Notes: generated by a model from the sequence alone, not told the origin. A stretch of DNA of 7,057 nucleotides from Candidatus Zixiibacteriota bacterium (GCA_023132995.1 JAGLXI010000131.1:1-7057), one strand, 5' to 3'; positions 1 to 6,824 are shown, counted from the first letter of the stretch. Numbers and translations are program-made.

Positions 1-404
1 CGGGTGATGAGTATTTCTGTCAGGGAAAGGTTGAGGCCACTGTGACCTTGGAATGCGCTCGGTGCCTGATACGGTACAACAAAGAGATTGCCAGTGACTT
101 GGACTTTGTCGTATGCTCTGAAGCACAGCAGGCCGTCCATCGTGAACAGGCCATCGACGATGAGGACTATGTCTTCTTTCAAGGCTCGGAGCCGCTCGCG
201 GACCTCTCGGGGGTGGCCGGGCAGGCGATAGTTCTTGCCGTTCCCATGATGCCCCTTTGTTCCGAGGACTGCCGGGGCCTCTGTGCGAAGTGCGGCCGGA
301 ACCTGAACGAAAATGCCTGCTCCTGCAGTGATGATGGAATCGATGAACGCTGGGAAGCCCTGAAGAAGTTCTCCGGCGACCAGCAGCAAAACATACAGGA
401 CTGA
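1..404 (+). CDS. DUF177/YceD family protein, 5'-truncated by window edge
   Basis: The reading frame is open from base 3, so the gene starts upstream; the GTG at 42 is only an internal codon. The 133 visible residues match the C-terminal part of DUF177 (YceD) proteins, usually about 170 residues long. A CARC pair lies at visible residues 18-21, after a short beta-rich stretch (QGKVEATVTLE). An acidic middle segment follows. A Cys cluster then runs from residue 86 to 108 (LCSEDCRGLCAKCG followed by NLNENACSC), the family's hallmark and probably metal-binding. The family is typically encoded just before rpmF, as here (3-bp gap), and homologues have been linked to 23S rRNA accumulation; a role in ribosome assembly is therefore inferred, not shown. 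Family assignment is firm, while the biochemical function is unknown. Confidence 0.93.
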   Translation, partial: GDEYFCQGKVEATVTLECARCLIRYNKEIASDLDFVVCSEAQQAVHREQAIDDEDYVFFQGSEPLADLSGVAGQAIVLAVPMMPLCSEDCRGLCAKCGRNLNENACSCSDDGIDERWEALKKFSGDQQQNIQD

Positions 405-407
405 CCT

Positions 408-593
408 ATGGCACTGCCCAAAAGAAGACACTCACGAGCCAGGGGACGCAAGCGTCGCACTCACTGGACTATCACTCCCCTGAACGTTATCGAATGTTCA
501 CACTGTCATGAATTTCGTCTGCCTCATCACATCTGCCCGGCCTGCGGCTACTATGACGGCCGCCAGGTCTTGAGCAAGAAAGAGGAGGCGTAG
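408..593 (+). CDS. rpmF: 50S ribosomal protein L32 (bL32)
   Basis: This encodes a 61-residue protein with the L32 N-terminal signature MALPKRRHSRARGRKRRTHW, a basic tail that contacts 23S rRNA. A zinc ribbon follows with Cys at 30, 33, 43 and 46, so this is the four-cysteine, zinc-binding form; the CPACGYYDGRQV ending is typical. Length fits the family (about 55-65). ATG 408 follows the DUF177 stop by 3 bp, and AGGA at 397-400 lies 7 nt upstream, consistent with coupled translation. Placement between a DUF177 gene and plsX is the widely conserved arrangement linking ribosome and membrane-lipid synthesis. The gene ends in TAG. Confidence 0.98.
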   Translation: MALPKRRHSRARGRKRRTHWTITPLNVIECSHCHEFRLPHHICPACGYYDGRQVLSKKEEA

Positions 594-601
594 GCTCGAT
601 A

Positions 602-625
602 TCGGGCCTAGTTCGGGACGCCCGA
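602..625 (+). other. Alternative short hairpins in the rpmF-plsX gap
   Basis: The 44-bp gap contains TCGGGC (602-607) complementary to GCCCGA (620-625), with a 12-nt loop. A second copy of the left arm, TCGGG (613-617), can pair with the same CCCGA (621-625) around a 3-nt loop. The two folds exclude each other. No T-run follows, so this does not look like an intrinsic terminator. It ends 12 nt before the plsX ATG and spans the zone just upstream of its weak Shine-Dalgarno, so an effect on plsX translation or mRNA processing is possible. This is inference from base pairing alone. Confidence 0.35.
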
Positions 626-637
626 CGGATCAGCCTC

Positions 638-1684
638 ATGGTATCCCCGGAGAAATATACTGTCGTCCTCGACGTCATGGGCGCCGACACGCCGGTAGAA
701 GAGATTGTTGAAGGCGGTCTCATCGCTGCGCGGGAAAAGGGTGACTCACTTCACATGATTCTTGTCGGCCGGCGGGAGACAATCGACAGGGTTTTGTCCC
801 AGCACCAGGATGTTCCTTCCAACGTCTCAGTACAGCATGCCGAAAGCGAGGTACCCATGCACGTCCCTGGTACCGACGGCGTACGTATGCGGGATAGTTC
901 CATTCGGATAGGTCTTCAGTCGGTGCGCGACGGGCGGGCTGATGCCTTTGTGTCGCCCGGTAACACAGGCGCGGTGATGGCCACTGCGCTCCTGACGTTG
1001 GGACGGATCAAGGGCGTTGGGCGCCCGGCGATCGCTTCGAACTTCCCCACCTCCGCCGGGCAGCCAACGGTGGTTCTGGACGTGGGCGCTAACGCCGATT
1101 GCAAACCGGCGCATCTTTCGCAATTCGCGATCATGGGCTCACTGTATTACTCTGCCATCAGCGGTGTTGAAGCTCCCCGCGTGGGACTCCTCTCAATTGG
1201 TGAGGAACGCAGCAAGGGCAACGAACTGATCTTCAATGCCCGCAAGCTGCTCAAGAACTCCAGGATAAACTTCATCGGCAACATTGAAGGGCGAGACATA
1301 CTCTCAGGGACTGTCAACGTGGCCGTAACTGACGGCTTCACCGGCAATCTTCTGCTTAAGTTCGCTGAATCCATCACGCCCATGCTGGTGAAGTCCATCC
1401 GACGCCAGATTCAGACAAACGTTTTCTCACGGGTAGGCGCCATGCTGCTGGCGCCGTTTCTCAGGCGAATGCGCAACAATTTTGATTATGCCGAATCCGG
1501 CGGGGCGCCCTTGTTAGGTGTTAATGGAATCGTGGTAATTTCCCACGGCTCCTCGAACGCACGAGCCATCTACAATGCCATCAAAGTGGCCCATGAGATG
1601 GCCTCCAGGAAAGTTATTGATCGTATCCGCCAGGAATTAGTGGCCAACCATATCGGAAACAACATCGTATCCGCCAGAAATTAG
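638..1684 (+). CDS. plsX: Phosphate acyltransferase PlsX (acyl-ACP:phosphate acyltransferase)
   Basis: PlsX converts long-chain acyl-ACP plus phosphate to acyl-phosphate, the donor used by PlsY to acylate glycerol-3-phosphate; it acts peripherally at the membrane. The 348 residues show family motifs in order: LDVMGAD (11-17; commonly MGGD), SPGNTGA (106-112; commonly SAGNTGA), VLDVGANADC (146-155), FAIMGS (163-168), IGEE (187-190), TDGFTGN (231-237), GGAPLLGVNG (288-297) and SHGSSNARA (302-310). ATG 638 is the first possible start after the upstream in-frame stop region, and only a weak GGA (627-629) precedes it. Residues 329-348 are encoded by the 44-bp tandem duplication at 1621-1708: the first copy gives RIRQELVANHIGNN, and the second, read in another frame, gives IVSARN and the TAG stop. 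The enzymatic core ends before this tail, so activity is probably intact. It sits with fabH/fabD, as is common. Confidence 0.97.
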   Translation: MVSPEKYTVVLDVMGADTPVEEIVEGGLIAAREKGDSLHMILVGRRETIDRVLSQHQDVPSNVSVQHAESEVPMHVPGTDGVRMRDSSIRIGLQSVRDGRADAFVSPGNTGAVMATALLTLGRIKGVGRPAIASNFPTSAGQPTVVLDVGANADCKPAHLSQFAIMGSLYYSAISGVEAPRVGLLSIGEERSKGNELIFNARKLLKNSRINFIGNIEGRDILSGTVNVAVTDGFTGNLLLKFAESITPMLVKSIRRQIQTNVFSRVGAMLLAPFLRRMRNNFDYAESGGAPLLGVNGIVVISHGSSNARAIYNAIKVAHEMASRKVIDRIRQELVANHIGNNIVSARN

Positions 1685-1708
1685 TGGCCAACCATATCGG
1701 AAACAACA
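1621..1708 (+). repeat. 44-bp direct tandem duplication across the plsX stop / fabH leader
   Basis: Copy 1 is 1621-1664 and copy 2 is 1665-1708. They are head-to-tail and identical except for one base: G at 1634 against A at 1678. Both begin TCGTATCCGCCAG and end ATCGGAAACAACA. Copy 2 ends exactly one base before the fabH ATG (1709), so the weak fabH Shine-Dalgarno (GGAA, 1699-1702) lies in copy 2 and an unused duplicate lies in copy 1 (1655-1658). Because 44 is not divisible by three, plsX changes frame relative to the repeat and stops at TAG 1682-1684 inside copy 2. Near-identity suggests a recent event; a sequencing or assembly artefact is possible. Confidence 0.95.
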
Positions 1709-2698
1709 ATGGAGAAAAAAATAAGAGCCAGGATAATCGGAACGGGATCGTATACTCCCCCGCGGCGAATGATCAACGCTGATTTCGAGAAGATAGTTGA
1801 CACTTCCGACGAGTGGATTGTCTCTCGCACCGGCATCAGGGAGCGGCGAATTGCCGACGACGACATGACTACCTCTGATATGGCCGTTCAGGCCGTCCAG
1901 CGGGCGCTGGAGATGGCCCGGTGTACGCATGAAGACATTGATGCTCTGATTGTGGGAACGGTGACGCCCGACTACAAGGTTCCCTCTACCGCGTGTGTCA
2001 TTCAGGAGAAGATGGGTATGCCCAACGCGGTCGCCTTCGATAACCTGGCCGCCTGCGCCGGTTTTCTCAACGGTCTCTCTATCGCGCGGTCGTTTATTGA
2101 GTGTGGCGTCTACCGGAAGATTGTGGTTGTGGGAGTGGAGAAACTGTCGTCGATTACCAACTATAAGGATCGCAACACGTGTGTCCTGTTCGGTGACGCG
2201 GCCGGTGCGGCAGTGGTGGCGCCGGACGATAGCGGGGCCGGTATTCTGTCCACCTTTATGAAATCGGCCGGCAGCCTGCGGGAGCTGCTGTGGATACCGG
2301 TCGGAGGCACCAGGAACCCGTATTCGCGGGAGAATGCTCTCAACGGATCGGACAAACTTCGCATGAGCGGTTCCGATGTGTTCAAAGTGGCCGTTCGCGA
2401 GATGTGCACCTCCGCGCTCAAGGTTGTCGACGATGCCGGCCTCGAGCGCAAGGACATCGCTCTGGTCGTGCCGCACCAAGCCAACATTCGCATTATCGAT
2501 GCCCTGACCAAGCGTCTTGGTGTCGGCTCGGACAAGGTCTATGTCAACATAGACATGTATGGGAATACTTCGTCAGCCTCGGTTCCGCTGGCCCTGGATG
2601 AGGCCAACCGCTCCGGACGCATAAAACCGGGAGACCATGTGGTGATGGTGGCTTTCGGCGGTGGCCTGATATGGGGCTCAGCCCTGGTGAGGTGGTGA
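1709..2698 (+). CDS. fabH: Beta-ketoacyl-ACP synthase III (KAS III)
   Basis: FabH condenses a short acyl-CoA primer with malonyl-ACP, starting fatty-acid chains in the cytoplasm. The 329-residue protein has the thiolase fold of the family. The N-terminal IGTGSYTPPRRMIN stretch and DTSDEWIVSRTGIRERRI (31-48) are diagnostic. The catalytic triad is Cys116 (NLAACAGF), His256 (VPHQANIRI) and Asn286 (YGNTSSAS). A C-terminal GGGLIWGSALVRW closes the fold. The residue after the nucleophile is Ala117, where many relatives have Ser or Thr. Primer preference (straight or branched) cannot be read from this. ATG 1709 is preceded by GGAA at 1699-1702, and the in-frame TAG of plsX lies 24 nt upstream, which rules out a longer start. 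fabD begins 4 nt after its TGA. Confidence 0.97.
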   Translation: MEKKIRARIIGTGSYTPPRRMINADFEKIVDTSDEWIVSRTGIRERRIADDDMTTSDMAVQAVQRALEMARCTHEDIDALIVGTVTPDYKVPSTACVIQEKMGMPNAVAFDNLAACAGFLNGLSIARSFIECGVYRKIVVVGVEKLSSITNYKDRNTCVLFGDAAGAAVVAPDDSGAGILSTFMKSAGSLRELLWIPVGGTRNPYSRENALNGSDKLRMSGSDVFKVAVREMCTSALKVVDDAGLERKDIALVVPHQANIRIIDALTKRLGVGSDKVYVNIDMYGNTSSASVPLALDEANRSGRIKPGDHVVMVAFGGGLIWGSALVRW

Positions 2699-2702
2699 TT
2701 AG

Positions 2703-3635
2703 ATGGGCAAAACAGCTCTTCTCTTTCCCGGGCAGGCCTCACAGTACGTGGGAATGGGCAAGGATCTTTACGAATCCTCGACCAGGGTCAGGGAGTTGTA
2801 CCTACTGGCCTCAAAGGAGATGGACACCGACATCGCCCGCCTCTCATTCGAGGGCCCGGCCGAGGAACTGAAAAGGACCCGGTACACTCAGCCGGCCATC
2901 ATGCTGCACTCGCTGGCGGTTCTGACCGTCCTGGGCGACAACCTCCCTGCTTTCGACTATGCCTGCGGACATTCCCTTGGCGAGTACGCAGCGCTGGCGG
3001 TGACAGGCAGTCTTACATACGAAGATGCTATCAAGGCCGTAGTGAAAAGAGCCTCGTTGATGGAGGAGGCCTGCGTCAGGAATCCCGGTACTATGGCGGC
3101 TATTCTCGGTCTCGATGAAAAACAGATCGATCAGATATGTCGCGACTCTCAACCCGAAGGCATCGTTGTTACGGCCAATTTCAATTCGCAGGGACAGATT
3201 GCCGTTTCCGGTAGTGTGGAGGGGGTGCAGGCGGCTGTCCGCCGCGCACGGGAATCCGGAGCCAGGAAGGCCATAGTGCTGGAAGTGGGCGGCGCTTTTC
3301 ACTCACCCCTGATGGAACCGGCGAAAGCCGGTCTTGAGACCTATCTGCGGGGTGTGACGATATCCGCCCCGCGTTGTCCGGTCATTGCCAACGTGACCGC
3401 CCGACCGGTGACGGATGATGAAGACATCCGACGCCTGCTCGTTGAGCAGGTAATATCGCCCGTCAGATGGTCCCAGACGATGGAGTTCCTTGTCGGTGAG
3501 GGCGTCAGGACGATCATGGAAATCGGACCCGGCAAGGTCCTCAGGGGTCTGGCCAAGCGGGACATGCGACCCGAGAGTTCAGTTGGTCTTGATACCCTGG
3601 CCAACATTGAGACCTTTAGCGGAGTTGCCATATAA
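2703..3635 (+). CDS. fabD: Malonyl-CoA:ACP transacylase (MCAT)
   Basis: FabD transfers malonate from malonyl-CoA to holo-ACP, supplying the extender unit used by FabH and FabF. The 310 residues match the family length. Visible motifs are LFPGQASQYVGMG (7-19, including oxyanion-hole Gln11), GHSLGEYAAL (89-98) with nucleophile Ser91, Arg116 in VKRASLM, which binds the malonyl carboxylate, and catalytic His200 in GAFHSPLM. NFNSQGQIAVSG (159-170) and EIGPGKVLRGL are further family signatures. The FHSPLM form around the histidine is the widespread version, unlike the SHCALM of E. coli. ATG 2703 has GAGGTG at 2689-2694, inside the end of fabH, at a spacing of 8 nt. The stop TAA (3633-3635) overlaps an ATG at 3635, giving a TAATG junction with the fabG region. 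Confidence 0.97.
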   Translation: MGKTALLFPGQASQYVGMGKDLYESSTRVRELYLLASKEMDTDIARLSFEGPAEELKRTRYTQPAIMLHSLAVLTVLGDNLPAFDYACGHSLGEYAALAVTGSLTYEDAIKAVVKRASLMEEACVRNPGTMAAILGLDEKQIDQICRDSQPEGIVVTANFNSQGQIAVSGSVEGVQAAVRRARESGARKAIVLEVGGAFHSPLMEPAKAGLETYLRGVTISAPRCPVIANVTARPVTDDEDIRRLLVEQVISPVRWSQTMEFLVGEGVRTIMEIGPGKVLRGLAKRDMRPESSVGLDTLANIETFSGVAI

Positions 3636-3646
3636 TGGAGAGCCGG

Positions 3647-4381
3647 ATGGATTTCAAGGGCAGGACAGTTGTGGTAACCGGTTCAGGTCGCGGTATCGGG
3701 CGGGCCATTGCCGAAGCATTCGGCGCCCGCGGAGCCGACGTTGTCATCTGCGATCTCGATCAGCAGGTAGTTGAGCAAGTGGCCGCCGAAATCGGGGGCG
3801 GCTGTGTCGGGTATCGGGCTAACGTCACCAGCGCCGCCGACATCGATGAACTCTTCAGGAATGTAATGAACAAATTCGGCCGCGTCGACGTAGTGGTCAA
3901 CAACGCGGGCATCACCCGCGATGGATTGATGGTCAGGATGGACGAGAAGGACTGGGACATGGTGCTTGACATCAATCTCAAGGGAGCCTTTCTTGTCACC
4001 AAGGCGGCCGCCAGGATAATGATGAAACAGCGCTACGGGCGCATCATAAACATCAGTTCGGTGGCAGGCCTGACCGGCAATGTCGGCCAGGCCAATTACT
4101 CGGCCTCAAAAGCCGGGCTGGTTGGCTTTACCAAGACGGTCGCCAAGGAGTTGGCATCTCGTGGCGTGACGGCTAATGCCGTGGCGCCGGGTTTCATTGA
4201 GACCGAGATGACAGAGGCCCTCTCCGATTCGGCAAGGGAGTATCTCCTCGGCAAGGTCATCCTGGGTCGGCCGGGAAAGCCGGAGGAAGTGGCTTCGGCG
4301 GTTGTCTTCCTGGCGTCCGAGGCAGCGTCCTACGTAACGGGACAGATGCTGGCGGTGGACGGCGGGTTGGTGATTTCGTAA
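3647..4381 (+). CDS. fabG: 3-oxoacyl-ACP reductase (SDR family)
   Basis: FabG is the NADPH-dependent reductase of beta-ketoacyl-ACP and normally a tetramer. It is a short-chain dehydrogenase. The cofactor motif TGSGRGIG is at 11-18, NNAG at 85-88, Asn110, Ser138 in NISSVAG, and YSASK with Tyr151 and Lys155; PGFIETEM and the C-terminal VDGGLVIS follow. I chose ATG 3647 over ATG 3635, which would add MESR. From 3647 the protein is 244 residues, the E. coli FabG length, and its catalytic residues take the same numbers. The N-terminus MDFKGRTVVVTG is also typical, and GGAG (3637-3640) sits 6 nt upstream. The 3635 start overlaps the fabD stop (TAATG) and has GGAG at 3621-3624, so it remains possible. 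Standing between fabD and acpP makes a fatty-acid role far more likely than another SDR function. Confidence 0.96.
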   Translation: MDFKGRTVVVTGSGRGIGRAIAEAFGARGADVVICDLDQQVVEQVAAEIGGGCVGYRANVTSAADIDELFRNVMNKFGRVDVVVNNAGITRDGLMVRMDEKDWDMVLDINLKGAFLVTKAAARIMMKQRYGRIINISSVAGLTGNVGQANYSASKAGLVGFTKTVAKELASRGVTANAVAPGFIETEMTEALSDSAREYLLGKVILGRPGKPEEVASAVVFLASEAASYVTGQMLAVDGGLVIS

Positions 4382-4411
4382 GCAGGCGGAAATCAAGGAA
4401 GTATTGATAAA

Positions 4412-4417
4412 AAGGAG
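4412..4417 (+). promoter_or_regulatory. Strong Shine-Dalgarno that decides the acpP start
   Basis: AAGGAG lies 7 nt before ATG 4425 in a 43-bp A-rich gap after fabG. It is the best ribosome-binding site among the lipid genes here; fabH and fabF have only short or distant ones. It argues against the upstream in-frame TTG at 4404, which would lie before this site and add a non-conserved MIKRSKG. High ACP synthesis relative to the enzymes would fit the known abundance of this carrier. Confidence 0.85.
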
Positions 4418-4424
4418 TAAGGGA

Positions 4425-4667
4425 ATGTCAGTTGAAGAGAGGGTAAAGGAACTGATAATCGAACAATTGGGTGTGGAACCGGCTCAGGTTACGGACGGGG
4501 CCAAGTTCGTCGAGGATCTCGGGGCCGACTCCCTGGATACTGTGGAGCTTGTCATGGCCCTTGAGGAGGAATTTGCCATCGAGATTCCGGATGAGGATGC
4601 CGAGAAGATCGTTGCTGTCGGCGATGCCGTTGGATACATCTCCAAACATTCCGACAAAGCGAAGTAA
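4425..4667 (+). CDS. acpP: Acyl carrier protein
   Basis: This is the small acidic four-helix carrier that holds growing acyl chains on a 4'-phosphopantetheine arm. The 80-residue protein has the attachment motif GADSLDTVEL, with modified Ser36. Helix II follows (VELVMALEEEFAIEIPDEDAEKI, residues 40-62), the recognition surface for the Fab enzymes, rich in Glu and Asp. Residues 67-74 (DAVGYISK) form the last helix. Length is standard (77-82). The start at 4425 is set by the AAGGAG site and by the usual MSVEERVKELI beginning. It lies 43 bp after fabG and 29 bp before fabF, as in many bacterial clusters. It needs a holo-ACP synthase (AcpS), which is not in this window. Confidence 0.98.
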   Translation: MSVEERVKELIIEQLGVEPAQVTDGAKFVEDLGADSLDTVELVMALEEEFAIEIPDEDAEKIVAVGDAVGYISKHSDKAK

Positions 4668-4696
4668 CCCGTCCCCTCAGGACCAAGACGGCTTTT

Positions 4697-5944
4697 ATGA
4701 AAAGACGAACGGTAGTTACAGGGTTGGGGGGCATCACCCCGCTGGGGAATTCGGTTGACGAGCTTTGGACGGCGCTGCTTGACGGCAAGTCCGGAGTTGG
4801 GCCTGTCACAAGGTTCGATACCGCCGACTACAGCACAAAGATTGCCGGCGAGGTCAAGGACTTCGATGCCTCGGTCTATGTTGACAAGAAGGAACTGCGC
4901 CGTATGGATCTGGCCGAGCAGTATGCCATTGCGGCCACGGAGCAGGCCCTCAAGGACTCCGAGCTGGACCTGACGGCGGTTGATCTCGATCGATGCGGAG
5001 TTGTGATTGGTTCCGGAATTGGAGGTATTGCAACCTTTGAGCAGCAGCATGAACGGTTGCTGCGGGGCGGCCCGGGCAAAGTGTCGCCGTTTTTTATTCC
5101 CATGATGATTATCGACATGTGCGCCGGGTTGGTATCCATGCGGTGTGGCTTTCGCGGTCCCAACTATGCGACCGTGTCGGCGTGCGCCTCGTCGGCCCAT
5201 GCCATCGCCGACGCCAGCAGGATTATTCAGCGGGGCGATGCCGACGTCATGATCGCCGGAGGCGCGGAAGCCACCATCACGCCGGTTGCGATGGCAGGTT
5301 TCTGCCAGGCCAAGGCGATGTCGGTTCGCAACGACGAGCCCGAACGCGCTTCGCGTCCCTTTGATCTTGACCGCGACGGGTTCGTAATGGGCGAAGGCGC
5401 CGGGATATTCGTCATGGAATCTCTCGAGCACGCTCGGGCACGCGGCGCTCGTATCTTCGGGGAAATCCTTGGCGCTGGCATGACGGCCGACGCTTATCAC
5501 ATAACGGCTCCCCACCCCGACGGGCACGGGGCGCGCACTGCTATGAAAGCAGCCATCCGTGATGCCGGCCTCTCACCGGATCGGATAGACTACATCAACA
5601 CCCACGGCACCGCCACCGGCCTGGGTGATATCGCCGAGACGAAAGCCATCAAGGATGTTCTGGGCAAACGTGCCTATGATATCCCGTGCAACTCTTCCAA
5701 GTCGATGCTCGGTCACATGCTGGGTGCATCCGGCGCCGTGGAAACAATCATCACTTTGAAGTCAATTATCGAGGGCGTCGTTCATCCGACCATAAATCTT
5801 GAAAACCCGGATCCCGATTGCGACCTCGACTATGTAACCGGACAAAAGCGGGAAGCAGACATAAACTATGCCCTGTCCAACTCTTTCGGCTTTGGCGGTC
5901 ACAACGTGTCGTTAGTGGTAGGCGGGACAGACGGCTCGAAATAG
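4697..5944 (+). CDS. fabF: Beta-ketoacyl-ACP synthase II (KAS II)
   Basis: FabF elongates acyl-ACP by condensation with malonyl-ACP. The 415-residue protein carries the full Cys-His-His set: Cys163 in TVSACASSAHAI, His303 in NTHGTATGLGD, Lys335 in SSKSMLGH and His340, the same numbers as E. coli FabF. FGFGGHNVSLV near the C-terminus (397-407) is the conserved glycine-rich loop. VVTGLGGITPLGN is the normal N-terminus, supporting ATG 4697. The nearest purine-rich site, AGGA at 4679-4682, is 14 nt away, further than ideal, so translation may depend on coupling to acpP. Single KAS I/II enzymes with this motif set often serve all elongation steps; no second KAS is visible here. The gene ends in TAG, directly abutting the rnc ATG. 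Confidence 0.98.
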   Translation: MKRRTVVTGLGGITPLGNSVDELWTALLDGKSGVGPVTRFDTADYSTKIAGEVKDFDASVYVDKKELRRMDLAEQYAIAATEQALKDSELDLTAVDLDRCGVVIGSGIGGIATFEQQHERLLRGGPGKVSPFFIPMMIIDMCAGLVSMRCGFRGPNYATVSACASSAHAIADASRIIQRGDADVMIAGGAEATITPVAMAGFCQAKAMSVRNDEPERASRPFDLDRDGFVMGEGAGIFVMESLEHARARGARIFGEILGAGMTADAYHITAPHPDGHGARTAMKAAIRDAGLSPDRIDYINTHGTATGLGDIAETKAIKDVLGKRAYDIPCNSSKSMLGHMLGASGAVETIITLKSIIEGVVHPTINLENPDPDCDLDYVTGQKREADINYALSNSFGFGGHNVSLVVGGTDGSK

Positions 5945-6697
5945 ATGAGCTTTCTGGAGCGGCTGAGGAGTATTCTGGGAGTAGGGCCCCATCGCGTTTC
6001 TTCCCAGCCTGACTTGGAAGCGGTTCAGAGGACACTTGGATACCAGTTCCACGATGAATCTTTGTTGCTTCTGGGTTTAACTCATCGCTCCTTTTCTCAT
6101 TCCGACCGCAATGATCTTCCCTCCAATGAGCGGATGGAGTTCCTCGGGGATTCGGTCCTGGGACTTATTATCGCCGACCAGCTTTTTCGTGACCATCCCC
6201 ATATCAGAGAAGGGGAATTGACCAAGACCAAGGCCATGCTGGTAAACGAAGTAACTTTGGCCGCGGTCGGGACGGATATCGGACTCAGCCGGTTTATCAG
6301 GCTCTCGCCCGAAGAAGACAGGTCGGGCGGTCGTGAGCGGCCGTCTATTGTGTCCGATGCCTTTGAATCCGTGATTGCCGCCGTCTACCTGGATGGCGGT
6401 ATGGAGGCCGCCCGCCGGCTAGTTCTTCGTTTGATATACTCGCGTCGGGAGGAGATCACGTCGGATTCATCACAGCGCAACTACAAGGGTGAGTTGCTGG
6501 AGTTGACACAGGCCCATGAGGAAGGTATCCCGCGTTACGAGGTGTCGTCGGAAAAAGGACCCGACCACTGCAAGATGTTCACCGTCGTGGTTCTCGTGCG
6601 AAACCAGGTTGTCGGGTCGGGTTCCGGTTCCTCCAAGAAGGAAGCCGAGCAGCAAGCGGCAGCCAAAGCGCTCCGGCACTACACTACGTCATCGTAA
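5945..6697 (+). CDS. rnc: Ribonuclease III
   Basis: RNase III is a dimeric, Mg-dependent endonuclease that cuts double-stranded RNA, including rRNA precursors. The 250 residues hold two domains. The RNase III domain (about 24-170) has the signature NERMEFLGDSVLG (61-73) with acidic residues Glu62, Glu65 and Asp69, plus Asp138 and Glu141 in SDAFESVIAAVYLDGG. A double-stranded-RNA-binding domain (about 179-246) starts at NYKGELLELTQ, contains PRYEV and GSGSGSSKKEAEQQAAAKAL, and is typical. About 20 N-terminal residues precede the first helix, a little longer than in E. coli (226 residues in all). ATG 5945 follows the fabF TAG with no gap and has no clear Shine-Dalgarno, so translation is probably coupled. 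The position after acpP-fabF is common in bacteria. A stem-loop follows its stop at once. Confidence 0.97.
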   Translation: MSFLERLRSILGVGPHRVSSQPDLEAVQRTLGYQFHDESLLLLGLTHRSFSHSDRNDLPSNERMEFLGDSVLGLIIADQLFRDHPHIREGELTKTKAMLVNEVTLAAVGTDIGLSRFIRLSPEEDRSGGRERPSIVSDAFESVIAAVYLDGGMEAARRLVLRLIYSRREEITSDSSQRNYKGELLELTQAHEEGIPRYEVSSEKGPDHCKMFTVVVLVRNQVVGSGSGSSKKEAEQQAAAKALRHYTTSS

Positions 6698-6698
6698 T

Positions 6699-6717
6699 TC
6701 CGGAGCATACTCGCGGA
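6699..6717 (+). other. Stem-loop immediately after rnc
   Basis: TCCGGAG (6699-6705) pairs with CTCGCGGA (6710-6717) around a 4-nt CATA loop, with one bulged G: seven base pairs starting two bases after the rnc stop. No T-run follows, so it is not an intrinsic terminator by itself. It may protect the operon's 3' end or be cut by RNase III, but it is short and could be chance. The remaining bases up to about 6760 show no other convincing structure. Confidence 0.3.
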
Positions 6718-6761
6718 CGCTGCCGGGCGGCTTTACACCAACGTCGTACACTTTCACCCGC

Positions 6762-6791
6762 AAGACCCATTGCCGGCTTTCAGGTTTTTTT
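6762..6791 (+). terminator. Possible weak terminator of the fab operon
   Basis: AAGACC (6762-6767) can pair with GGTTTT (6783-6788, one G-T pair), followed by a run of seven T in total (6785-6791). The loop is 15 nt and contains the self-complementary GCCGGC. The T-run and its place between two transcription units suit termination, but the stem is short and AT-rich, and part of it uses the T-run. The same T-run ends one base before the downstream -35 box. I regard this as tentative; transcription may end elsewhere or by Rho. Confidence 0.25.
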
Positions 6792-6792
6792 G

Positions 6793-6824
6793 TTGACATG
6801 ATTTTCAACAATCCTGTTTATGAA
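6793..6824 (+). promoter_or_regulatory. Candidate sigma-70-type promoter for the basic-protein gene
   Basis: TTGACA at 6793-6798 is an exact -35 consensus in an AT-rich patch, preceded by seven T. The -10 is not clear: GTTTAT (6816-6821, 17-bp spacer) is poor, and TATGAA (6819-6824) fits better but at 20 bp. A separate TATAGT at 6851-6856 matches -10 in five of six bases but has no -35 at the right distance. Transcription would give a leader of about 80-110 nt before ATG 6939. The shift from GC-rich coding sequence to AT-rich DNA supports a promoter somewhere here. Confidence 0.5.

Noticed and set aside
42..404. GTG at 42 as start of a 120-residue protein
   Set aside because: The frame is open upstream to base 3 and the upstream residues (QGKVEATVTLE before CARC) fit the DUF177 family, so the gene begins before the window.
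583..593. AGGAGG at the end of rpmF as the ribosome site of a hidden small gene
   Set aside because: No ATG, GTG or TTG follows at usable spacing; the bases simply encode the Glu-Glu C-terminus of L32.
1637..2479. 280-residue open frame on the minus strand opposite fabH
   Set aside because: It lies antisense to a fully intact fabH and its composition (His/Arg/Gly-rich) follows from the complementary codons. No recognisable domain was seen.
4404..4424. TTG 4404 start giving ACP a MIKRSKG extension
   Set aside because: The strong AAGGAG lies after this TTG and at correct spacing for ATG 4425, which gives the standard ACP N-terminus.
4484..5527. 347-residue open frame on the minus strand opposite acpP-fabF
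   Set aside because: It is antisense to acpP and fabF, both with all catalytic residues, and shows no family motif. It looks like a codon-bias shadow.
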